From: Silene conica
Taxonomy: Eukaryota > Streptophyta > Magnoliopsida > Caryophyllales > Caryophyllaceae
NCBI GenBank assembly: GCA_029255685.2
Contig: CM055314.2
Coordinates: forward strand, 328,399-392,398
Length of the DNA: 64,000 nucleotides
Reading direction: 5' to 3'
Part shown: piece by piece, positions 51,201-60,447 of the stretch
Numbering within the stretch: the stretch's first letter is position 1
Layout of the letters: each line of letters begins with the position of its first letter
The notes under the pieces: model-generated
Told to the model about the DNA's origin: nothing
Seen by the model: the letters and a program-made list of their open reading frames with translations, nothing else
The model's database searches: none
Position numbers and translations under genes: made by a program

Positions 51201-53815
51201 CTCTCTCTCAGCCTATCCCAACTATCAATTATCGAGCCAACTAATAACATGGTTGAGTCCGGTCTAGTAAGTCCTTCACTGAAAGGATACAAATCTTGAT
51301 CAGAATTTCCTGGCGAAGGAGGCACTATGGACCAAACACTTACCATTATCATAAGCAATTCCATTGCCATGATCTTTCTTTCATATGGAGCCGAAGGATA
51401 GCAAGAGAAGAACAAAAAGCAACTCAGCCATTTCATAAATTGGTATAGCTCATTTGCTTGCTCGACAATTGTATCATCGCCCTTTTGTACAGAACCATTA
51501 ATAGCATATAAGCTATCAAATGGTTGCCATATGCCCTGCTTAATTTGCCTCTCCAAACACGTACGCACACGAGCGAAGAACTTACGAAATAAGCTGGCCC
51601 ACTTCATTTGAAAAGCTGTGGAGCTACATCTCATATTCAGAGGGACTGATAATCTCATCAGACTCAGTTCCATGGACGATGGGAGACTGGCCGTTTTAGG
51701 GTTCAAGAAAAGTGACTCGGCTGCATCAACTCTAAGTGATTCATCAACATGGGTCAATGCTAGTTCAAGCCACTCAGTAGGGATTTTCACCTGAATTCCC
51801 TTTATATAGATATCAGCATATTGTGTTCCTACCATGCACCCTCCTGAAGGAACTGGCACATGCTGTGTTGAGTTAATGTCCCCTTCAAACAGAGCAAGTG
51901 AACGAGACACTTTAAGCAATGATACCAAAACAGCCACTTTCTGGTCAATACTGAAATCCATGTCCAAACAACAAAGTTCAGGATATATCACGTTGGTGTC
52001 TACACCAACACCTACTGAAAGGAAGGCAAACATAGGAAATATACTGTCCACATCCACTTCAAGTAAACTTGGCAAAGCATACGTATTCAAATTTGAGCGC
52101 CATTTCGAGTTTCCAGAAGCAAGCCCATGGAGAAAAGGAGGCAAACAATAACCACGATATATTTCATACCCTCTTTTAATACCATAACTGCTCCAACACT
52201 CATCACGCAAGCGCTCAAGGAAACATTTCAAAAATGAAGTAGCTGCACAGCACACATCGTCGTCAATGTATGCCTGTGCCACTTCAAAAAGTAGGTCTGA
52301 ATTCATCTCCATAAGACTTTTTGCTCCGAGTCTCTTCATTATAGAGGCTAAGGGGAGATACCTGCCCTTACATCTTGAACCCAGACAAAGAAGATCAGCT
52401 GCAATCTTCTGGAGAAACGACTTCATAAGCATGCAATCATCTGCTCTATGGATAGTTGCTTTAATGTCTAAGAAGAGATCAAAAATAAGGTGAACTTGCT
52501 TCACAGTTTGGCTTAAAGTGTCTTCCAGATTATTCCATATAATTCTCATTAAACGTGTTCCTACATCTTCTGGAATTGGGTCAATGCCAGTGTTCCAATC
52601 AACAAGATCAGACAAAATAGATGTTTTGATCTGTTGTAAGCAGATTTGCATCACCGTTAACGCATGAAAATTTAAATGGCTATCAGTTGGATTCTCACAA
52701 TAATGACAAAGTTCAAGCAATATGCAATCGTACAATATACACTGCGAACATTTCTCATCATTTTCAGTGATAATTATACTGCTTGAAACTTTGGACTCTG
52801 CAACAAAATGAAAATTAAGTACTGTTCTTGAAACCGCGGTAAGAATCCCTCGAATCAAACAGAGTCTACTCAACAAAGCAAAATTGTTGAGCTCAACGAT
52901 CAAATCTCCTGTATATGGAACCCTACTTGCTGCATTCTTGTAATCATTATCAGCATCCGTTACCAACTTACATACTTTCCTTTGGAAAACAGCATTGATG
53001 ATAAAATACGCAAGCTCCTCAGCACTGAGCAATGCCTGAAGAGCAGCACAGAAACTGACACCTGCTGCTACCAAACAATCCCTCGAGAAAGCAGAAGACT
53101 TCAAAATAGACAGAATAACAGTAAGCGCCTCATTTAAAACGAAGCCATTTTGAGAGTCGCCAATATCAACAAACTTTGAGGGGAAACGTTGCAACAAATA
53201 ATACAAACACGACAAGGCCTCCTGGCATTGCTCCATGACAATGGGCGAAGGTCGTGCCTTCTCGTTGGTCTCATTAACCACATACCCTAACCCATTAATG
53301 ACATCGAATGCGACCACAAGACAACACTCATCAACGACATCGATCAAATATCCCAACTTTGGGGTGCTCATCATGGACAATGCCGCCCTGGACACACAAA
53401 AGCGCCTACCTTTCCCAGCAAACCCTCCATACTCCCCACACAAATCCCTGAAACAGGCGGTAATTAAACCGCAAAACTTTTGATTTTTGGAAAGAGCAGA
53501 GAGAAGAGTCCTATGTATAGGCAGTGAATTCTCAAGAAATAAAAGCTCTAAGTACAACCTGGACGACGACAATACCAAACCCTCATCATCAGTTTTACTG
53601 AGTAGATCAATAAATGAGGAAGCAACATTCTTGACAAAACTAACTTGGGAATAAATGGAATTAAGGGAAGAAAGTTGTTTGAGAAAATTGGAAAATTTAA
53701 GAGATAAATCATCAGAGGGTAAAAGGGTTAAAGAATGAAGGTATGAATTGGGGAAAATGACAGCGTTGTAGGTGTAACGATGGCGATGTTGCAAAGCTCG
53801 CCACTTAGCAGACAT
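42289..53815 (-). CDS. THADA: THADA/Trm732 homologue (DUF2428 protein)
   Basis: Four exons on the minus strand, 53815-50495, 49441-49203, 47661-47116 and 44620-42289, are joined in frame to give 2145 residues, close to the Arabidopsis homologue At3g55160. The protein is an all-helical HEAT/ARM-like scaffold. Yeast Trm732 is the partner of the Trm7 methyltransferase for 2'-O-methylation of tRNA position 32, so the plant protein probably helps modify tRNA. The DUF2428 core spans the exon 1/2 junction with the signature CWLAMKEV|SLLLGTIIRKIPLP, followed by LEAIGNHFLEVLLKMKHSGAIDKTRAGFTALC and LPRALSWLIKIAG. The giant first exon (1107 codons) and last exon (777 codons) have no interruptions. Start: MSAKWRALQHRHRYTYNAVIFP, matching the conserved N-terminus. 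Function is by homology only. Confidence 0.94.
44621..47115 (-). other. THADA intron 3, 2.5 kb
   Basis: The intron contains two strand-skewed, GC-richer blocks in an AT-rich setting. One at about 45400-45660 is GGTGGGT/GGGGATGGGTTTGGGG-rich. One at about 46140-46620 has GGTGGTGG and GGAGGAGG runs. No coding frame or termini were recognised; possibly an old insertion. Confidence 0.4.
47662..49202 (-). other. THADA intron 2, 1.5 kb
   Basis: AT-rich. No embedded gene or bounded transposon was recognised. Confidence 0.55.
49442..50494 (-). other. THADA intron 1 with a repeat-like block at about 49853-50040
   Basis: The block starts AGGCCCTATTCTTTTCGGCC and contains tandem GAGTTGAGCTGAACTTAATGGA-like units. 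That start resembles the termini of common plant MITEs. A matching inverted end was not found. Confidence 0.4.
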
Positions 53816-53993
53816 GTTTGCTAACTGGAGAGGAGAGGAAAGAGTTTAACCTGGGTTTGTTTAATTCAAGGAATGCAGAATACTCAGCAAAACCCTAGAA
53901 ATGATGAGCAGCACCAGCACCAGCACTCCAGCAGCGTTAAGTTAAACCCTTCACCCTACCCTGCACAAAGTCTGCACTACCACTTGACTCTTA

Positions 53994-54905
53994 GAGCATC
54001 CGCATCCGTGAAATTTTCACCGATTTTCAACCTACACTTTTTCACCTTTTCTCTCTCCAACTCACCATCCACCTCACCTTTTCCACTCACCACCAAAATT
54101 CACCAAAATACATGAAAATGACACCCACATCAACAAATACTCAACTTTCTTTTACTTCATACTTTATTATATCACACAATATTCACATAAACGTTTCACT
54201 ATCTCACTTATATTTATTTCTATATCATTATAATTATTAGTAATCATATAATTTTTTTGTTTTTGTAATTTATTATTTCTATTGATAATGTTGTAAATTC
54301 AAATTTATTTATTTTTAACGATTATTTTGGATATAAATTAAGATAAATTCTTAATTTTCACACGTTTTTATGGTTTATCTTACCGTCTTTAATCTCGAGA
54401 AATTTTTTTTATCTAGTTTTGTATTTTAACAAACACGGATATAATCTTATTTTAAATAAAGATACGGAAGTACATTACAATAACAAAGTTAGAACCAAGT
54501 AAAACCTAATACATAGTTAACATGATAATAAACGTTTACAAAATAGAAGAAAAAGTGGAATAAAATATATTAATATTGGATTCCCTTTATAGAGTAGAAA
54601 AAAATACGAATTATAAATATTTTAGTTTTTGTGAAAAATAAATAAATTATCTAATTATGCTAAATATATCCGTTTTATATAGTTTGTGGGTTAAAAAATA
54701 GAGTTGTTGGGGGATGTCCATGTGTCAACTTACTATTGGTTGGTGGATGTGATTAGAGGACAAAATATTCTCTTCACCAATTCTCGCACAGGTGAAATTT
54801 TTCACACCAATTTCCACATACTTTCATTTGTTTAATATATTTAATGTCCTTTTAAATTTTCACCTCAAAGATGAAAAAGTGTGAAAATGCCCATTGTGGA
54901 TGCTC
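53994..54905. mobile_element. Non-autonomous PIF/Harbinger-like element
   Basis: 912 bp with terminal inverted repeats GAGCATCCGCATCCGTG at the left and GAGCATCCACAATGGGC on the minus strand at the right. It is flanked by the 3-bp TTA at 53991-53993 and 54906-54908. TTA duplication and GAGCATCC-type ends are hallmarks of plant PIF/Harbinger elements. The interior is AT-rich with no transposase. It lies about 180 bp upstream of the THADA start. Confidence 0.85.
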
Positions 54906-55062
54906 TTAGTCTTGACAATCTATTCAATAAAACCAGGGATATATGCGCAAAAGTGATAATTAGCCCTTTAAACTTGGTTTAATTATGAAATTAGGTTTTG
55001 TAAATTTTATTTGGAGCAATTAAGTCTCTTAAATTTCATCAAAAGTGAAATTAAACTCCATT

Positions 55063-55803
55063 TTTTAAAGTATTGATTTTCGCAGTACACATTTTACTCA
55101 AGGTAGTACATTTTTGACCAAATTACCCTTCCCATAAATTTATGCATCAAGAAAAAGAAATGAAAAGGTATTCCATTCCACCGAGCCCCCATGTGGCAAT
55201 CGCCTCAGCACTTAGCCACCAGCCTTCCTCAACCGACAACCAAAATTGTAACCACCGCACTCCCCGTTTCCACCACCTCTCGTTCTTTGTCAAATAGAGC
55301 GACAAGACATCAATCCAATAAACAATAGACAAAAATCAAATGAGCGGACGCATAACACTACCTTATTTGCATGGTTTATGATCCAGGAGATGGATTCACG
55401 CTGCTATTAATGTTAAATGGACAAAACAAATGGTCATTGTGATATTTACTTGCACTAATTTGACTGGACATGTCTCAATTCAGTCGTTAATAATTCTATT
55501 GCGGAACCGCAAAACCAAACCTTATCAAAGTATAAACCCTAAACTTTGTTAAAGAAATTAAAGAAAGTGAAAGTCAATATTGATTTGATGATTAAATTTG
55601 CAATGAGCATATCAAATGTTGTTGTACGGTTGAATTCAAATATACTTTGAAGAAATTTGGTAAATTTTAGAGGTTATTTTGTTGAGGGATAAGTTTTAGT
55701 TTTTAGTTAAGGAAAAAAAAAAAAAAAAAATGGAAAGTATTGTGAGAAATGTATTGTGCTGAGTAAAAAACGTACTGCGAAAATAAATTACGTTTTTTAA
55801 ATT
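55063..55803. mobile_element. Possible TIR element
   Basis: The left end, TAAAGTATTGATTTTCGCAGTAC...TTTTACTCAAGGTAGTACATTT, is partly inverted at the right end (GTGCTGAGTAAAAAACGTACTGCGAAAATAAA). Matching is patchy over ~50 bp and no target duplication was confirmed. Confidence 0.4.
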
Positions 55804-55937
55804 ATCCCATAAAATTTAATTAAAAAAGTTTTATATTAGTATTAAACAATTTATTAAAGTGAAAATCATTAATAAACACCTACTATTTAGCCTATTTTAC
55901 AAACTACCATCATGTATTTCATTTATTATAAAATATA

Positions 55938-57110
55938 GGATCAATTCATGAAAAACCCCTTTAATGTTACACTTTTTAAAACTTAACACCTTATCAAAAA
56001 AAATTTAAAACTTAATACCTTAATGTGAACTCCGTTCACATTTTGGTACCTTAAGTGAATTCCGGCAAAAAAAAATGTGAAGTACCCATTTTGCCCCTGC
56101 CTTTATATACCATTGTATCCAACACAGTTCACGCATATCTCTCATTCACTCCCCAGTAAAAATACGAGTACGTAAACCCAATTTTCCCCAAATTACCTTT
56201 GTCAATTATCAGATTAATTAAAGTTCATCAATGAAGATCATCAACAACCTTTGATCAAGTTTTTATTCATTAATACAACTCGAGTCGGAATGAAGAGGAT
56301 ACCAATTTATGAAGACTGTAAATGCTACCTAAACTTACAAGGTACTTTGACGCAACCATTGTTGAGCTGATTCGAGTTTCAAGTGACTCTCATTGAAACT
56401 CGAATCCCGTCAAACTACTCAACGATCACCATTTCGCTTTCTCGTGATGGTAAGACATCACGAGAAATTAAGTTAGGATGGATAATCAGATTTCGAGGGA
56501 AGTAATAGGTCATTGTGTGTTCTTCCCTTCCTCTGAAATCACACTCAGTGTAACTCCACCAGTTTTGCTTGCTTTGTCGGAAGGACGACGAATTACCAAG
56601 CTTCAAAGAGTTGACTTAATTCTTTTTTCTCTCAAGCTGCGAACATAAGTTAAATTTCGGACCCTACCCTTCATGGTGACGGTTTCCAATCAAATTGAAG
56701 ATTGTTAAAACCGTTGATTGCGTCGTTAATTCGTGGAACATGAGCATTTTCGTGGAACATGAGCAGATACATAAATTAAAGACTGAAATATAGGATAAAA
56801 TAATTAACTTATGGAGAAGAAGATATGAAATAAGGACCTTGTAATTGAGAGATGAAGATGGAGTTTAATAGGGATGAGAAGAAGAAGAGAAGAACTAGAA
56901 GACAGAATAAGGGTAAAATGGGGAGAAAATATTGAATTTGGAGGGAAAATTAAAAAGTTGTCGGAATATCCTATTTTTTTGGCTGGAATTCACTTAAGGT
57001 GCCAAAATGTGAAAGGAGTTCACATTAAGGTATTAAGTTTTAAAGTTTTTTTGATAAGATGTTAAGTTTTAAAATGTATAATATTAAAGGGGTTTTTCAT
57101 CAATTGATCC
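55938..57110. mobile_element. Non-autonomous MULE with ~130-bp terminal inverted repeats
   Basis: The left terminus starts GGATCAATTCATGAAAAACC and the right terminus is its inverted copy (GGATCAATTGATGAAAAACC on the minus strand). Similarity is high for about 130 bp, to GAATTCCGGC / GAATTCCAGC. A perfect 9-bp duplication, TAAAATATA, flanks the 1173-bp element (55929-55937 and 57111-57119). Long TIRs with 9-bp duplications define Mutator-like elements. No transposase is present. The ~900-bp interior is less AT-rich than the flanks and starts with CTTTATATACCATTG, a TATA-like sequence. Confidence 0.92.
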
Positions 57111-57645
57111 TAAAATATAACCTAACATATACCGCATAATCCCAACTTCAACCGTATTTCACTCCCGAACTTATTTTCATTTATTTTCTGACTCAATTAC
57201 TAACTAAATTAACAAATGACCTTAATTAACCCTCTAAATCACCCTTAAACCTCATTTGCAAGTTCAACTTTTTCAACCAACATAAATCACGGTCTCCCCA
57301 ATCTCCATCTCCCTCCCTCATATCATCATATGTTCATCATCTTCCTCCCTTATTATCATGTCAATAATGTCGTCCATGATCCAATTTAGAATACCATTTA
57401 TACTCCCAGTCGGTCAACCGGCGGACGGTGACCAACCGGCTGGGAACCCCTTAGGCTTGGTTATGAACTATTTTCACATGAAGCTTACCTCCCAGCCGGT
57501 CAACTGTACTGTCTACCCGTGGGGGACCGGCTGGCCGGGGATCTTTTTCTTGGGGCTGAATTTGAATTCTTTTTTTTAATATCATCATGTGTAGTGGGTT
57601 GGTTGACCGCCTACCGGGTCATAGACTGGCTGGGAACCTTTTCCC

Positions 57646-57792
57646 TGTTGGGTCCATGCATTCCCGCACCACCACATGAACCATGTAAGCCACCCCTTTG
57701 GGGGCTGCAGTCGAACCTGAGACCTCTCAACTCCTGCAGTTCTGCAAACTTCAAGGTTTAACCCAGTTACCACTGTACTAACACCACTTGGT
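57646..57792 (-). mobile_element. tRNA-derived SINE, copy 1 (shorter)
   Basis: On the minus strand it starts ACCAAGTGGTGTTAGTACAG, with an A-box-like TAGTACAGTGG and a B-box-like GGTTCGACTGC. The body is shared with copy 2 but lacks about 30 bp after the B box. Confidence 0.75.
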
Positions 57793-57793
57793 T

Positions 57794-57996
57794 AAATTTT
57801 TTGGTGATGAGGGGTTTAATCCCCCGGGCCCATGCATTACGCACCACCACATGGACCATGTAAGTCATCCCTTTCGGAGCTGCAGTGGCCAAGTGATCAT
57901 CGCCCCAGCTGGTAATCGAACCTGAGACCTCTCAACTCCTGCATTTCTGCAAGTTTTAAGGTTTAACTCAGTTACCACTGGACTAACACCACCTGG
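57794..57996 (-). mobile_element. tRNA-derived SINE, copy 2
   Basis: On the minus strand it starts ACCAGGTGGTGTTAGTCCAG, with A box TAGTCCAGTGG and B box GGTTCGATTACC at tRNA-like spacing. It ends CCCCTCATCACCAAAAAATTTAA. Its tail abuts the head of copy 1, so the two lie head-to-tail. Both boxes indicate RNA polymerase III promotion. Confidence 0.8.
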
Positions 57997-58424
57997 TTCT
58001 GAATTGTTGACACTTCAAAAATATTCTATGTAAGGGAGGGCTTCTGAGCCGGTCCACCGGCTGTCGGTTGGTGGTCGGTTCAGACTCCATTTGAAGGTTC
58101 TGAGCTTTTGTCCCATTGAAAATTTGGCTAAGTACGAAATAGGACTACCAACCGGTGACCCGACTGCCGGCCTACCGGCCGAGGATCCTTTCTCTCCATT
58201 ACTTCTCAAAATAAGGTCAAGGTAGGGTGAGGGACTCCCAGCCGGGTAAACGACTGCTGGGCTACCGGTTGAGGACTCATTTTCTTCACTTCTTCTCCAA
58301 TTCTACCCATTTTGCTTCAAAACCGCATTGATTTCTCTATTTTCTTCATTCCCGTCTTATGTCCTACAAAATGGAAGCCAAATACGTAGAATAGAGGTAA
58401 AAGGCAATAAAAGCAAACAATGAC

Positions 58425-58585
58425 TGTAACACCCTAGGAGTATGAGAGGAAAATTGTCCCACATCGGTAGAATGTGAGGCTTGTGATATGTTTATAATAG
58501 CTTCCACCCACCACTTAGCCCAAAAGTGTGCACGCACCCATCTTATTGGGGTTGTGTTACGACCGTGGTGGGTCGGGCTGTTACA
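58425..58585 (+). mobile_element. Short TRIM-like solo LTR
   Basis: 161 bp, TGTAACACCCTAGG ... GGTCGGGCTGTTACA, with the GTCCCACATCGG and TATAATA blocks common in small plant LTRs. The terminus resembles the Cassandra-type LTR at 2304-2648 but the 5S segment is missing. Flanking pentamers (ATGAC, AACAC) do not match, so the target duplication is not recognisable. Confidence 0.65.
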
Positions 58586-58589
58586 AACA

Positions 58590-59226
58590 CACAAAAAAAT
58601 GTCGAAACGGGATCAAAACGAAGGAAAAAGAGGGAAAATAATGACGAAATTAGGGCTCATCAGTTATCCGGCAATCCCGTGCAACATCAACGAACGAAGA
58701 ATGTGAAACTTGGTATTCACTTCGTTTTGGTACATACACTTTGTGTCCTCCATATCCGTCAGAAATTTTAATACGTAGATATATTTTCTAAATATTTATC
58801 ACGACACTTGTTGAACCGTTTTCGATTCAGCTTGAGTGTATGTTAACCTTCTGCTCCAACTGCGGGGAAGTACCAGACTAACCAGAGATACAAATCTTTG
58901 TAAATATTATAGTCACCTTATTTGTAGGCTTTAGTATCTCAACTTATTGCATGACTATGTCAATACAATTAAGTATATAAGCAATGCTATACAAGTAACC
59001 CTAATTGGGGGATTACGATCCCTTTTAGTTTTATCTAACGAGCATGTATTTTTTTCGCTGCGTTTACGTTTTACTTATTGAAGTTTCGTCGATTTTCACA
59101 CTAAACCTAAAAACTCATTTAGTATTTGTAATGTTAATGGCCCATGTTTCATTCTTGAGTTGATTTTGAGTCTGTCAGTCGAATTTCAAGTTACATCATT
59201 TGGCTTACGCAATACACAAATTTTCA
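58590..59226. other. intergenic DNA, nothing recognised
   Basis: The first ~100 bp continue the retrotransposon-like tail of array 3. The remainder has no recognisable gene. Confidence 0.45.
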
Positions 59227-59399
59227 TTGGAAACGAAGATATCCGTCATAAACTGAAAACGGGTCAAGTAATAACCAAGCGGGTGTAGATAAGACAAAAT
59301 CATAATATTAGTGCCTAGGTATTTTGCTTTTATCTTATTTACCCATTTGAGTATTAGTTAACCCGTTTCCAACTTATGACGGATATATCCGTTTTCAAA
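59227..59399. mobile_element. Fold-back MITE (ATATCCGTCATAA type)
   Basis: Nearly the whole 173-bp element is a hairpin. The left arm contains ATATCCGTCATAAACTGAAA and ACGGGTCAAGTAATA. The right arm on the minus strand contains ATATCCGTCATAAGTTGGAA and ACGGGTTAACTAATA. A single related arm occurs near 61990. Confidence 0.75.
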
Positions 59400-60354
59400 T
59401 AGAAGTTATTGTAGGCAATATTTGTCTTAGAATTATTGACTAGATTTATTTCCATCCATCCATCATCATGTTTATATGAAACCCTTAGAAACATTTTACT
59501 TTGTATATGAGGGAGTAAGAGTTGAGTTAGCTAGACTGATTTAATATATTGTCTGGTCTAACATTCAACAGCTTGATTAAATTTTCCAAGTGGGTAGACT
59601 TTTACTCACTCTAGTTATGTGTATGATCCATGCTTCAACTTTCTAGTTTCTAAGTACAAAGTAATAATCACTACATGTCCCAAGCATGGCATTTCTTCCT
59701 TTGACTTAATTCTCATCTTCTCTTAATTATACCCTCTCCCATTCATTCTTGCCTAATCAACTGTCCTGAGATCTAGGAAATGAAACCCCACGCCTTTCCT
59801 ACCTACATTATAAAAACCGGTCCTTTTGCTCTCTTAATCACAAATTCTACCTCTGCCTTTAATCGTGTTAAAAACATTACTGAAATAGTTCTAGCTCCGC
59901 CAATAACTCATAAAAAAAACGTAAATAACTAGTTAAAATTGAAATTAACTTGATGATAAAAACGTCGTACAAAATAAAATAGCGGTTGAATTAATTACCA
60001 CATGGAAAATTGATATTTAGAAGAGATTTAGGGGCAGTTTGTTAGGTTATGAAGAAACATATGTAATAAAGGCCACTTGAAGATAAACCCCAAGTTGGGA
60101 ACAAAAACTAGAAAGAAAATAATGGGCATCCTTGTTAAATCGGATGAAAGCACATGTCTTTTTCACAACCAACATCGTTGTCTAATGTAATTGTACACTT
60201 CCGATGGTCCATCCATATTAAATTACTTTTAACCCACACAAATTTTAAACATGCATATGTTTTTCATCAATTCCCTTAGCTTCATCCTCATTTTATCTCC
60301 ATTTCTATAACGCAATTTACATTCTTTACTTTTTAGCTTCAAATAAACCCTAAG

Positions 60355-60434
60355 TTTAGGTTAAGGTTAAGGTTAAGGTTAAGGTTAAGGTTAAGGTCAA
60401 GGTCAAGGTTAAGGTTAAGGTTTAGGTTAAGGTT
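60355..60434 (+). repeat. (GGTTAA)n hexanucleotide tract in the PRE-type gene leader
   Basis: About twelve tandem GGTTAA/GGTCAA/GGTTTA units end 13 bp before the start codon. It resembles but is not the plant telomere repeat (TTTAGGG). It is probably transcribed as 5' UTR. Confidence 0.9.
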
Positions 60435-60447
60435 TCGAAATAGAGAA

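Larger units (their letters stand above)
57402..58283. repeat. Palindromic CCGG module array (array 3), ~95-bp spacing
   Basis: Six GC-rich imperfect palindromes start near 57402, 57489, 57593, 58043, 58145 and 58228. Typical arms are CCCAGYCGGTCAACCGG and CCGGCTGGGAACC. Intervals are 83-104 bp, except one of 450 bp that contains two SINEs (~350 bp) and becomes about 100 bp without them. The downstream tail (CTTCACTTCTTC, then GTCGAAACGGG, then AAATTAGGGCTCATCAG) resembles the tail of array 1, so both probably come from one retrotransposon family. Confidence 0.7.

Noticed and set aside
53873..54115. Open frame starting MQNTQQNPRNDEQHQHQ upstream of THADA
   Set aside because: It runs from the THADA 5' flank into the Harbinger-like element. 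The only protein-like part is a Gln/His-rich stretch from CAGCAC repeats, with no continuation beyond the element.
57794..57996. A functional tRNA gene
   Set aside because: A and B boxes are present, but the sequence does not fold into a tRNA cloverleaf and continues into a longer repeated body with an A-rich tail, so it is a SINE.
60355..60434. Interstitial telomere repeat
   Set aside because: The unit is GGTTAA, six bases, not the plant TTTAGGG heptamer. The single GGTTTA variants do not make a telomeric array.
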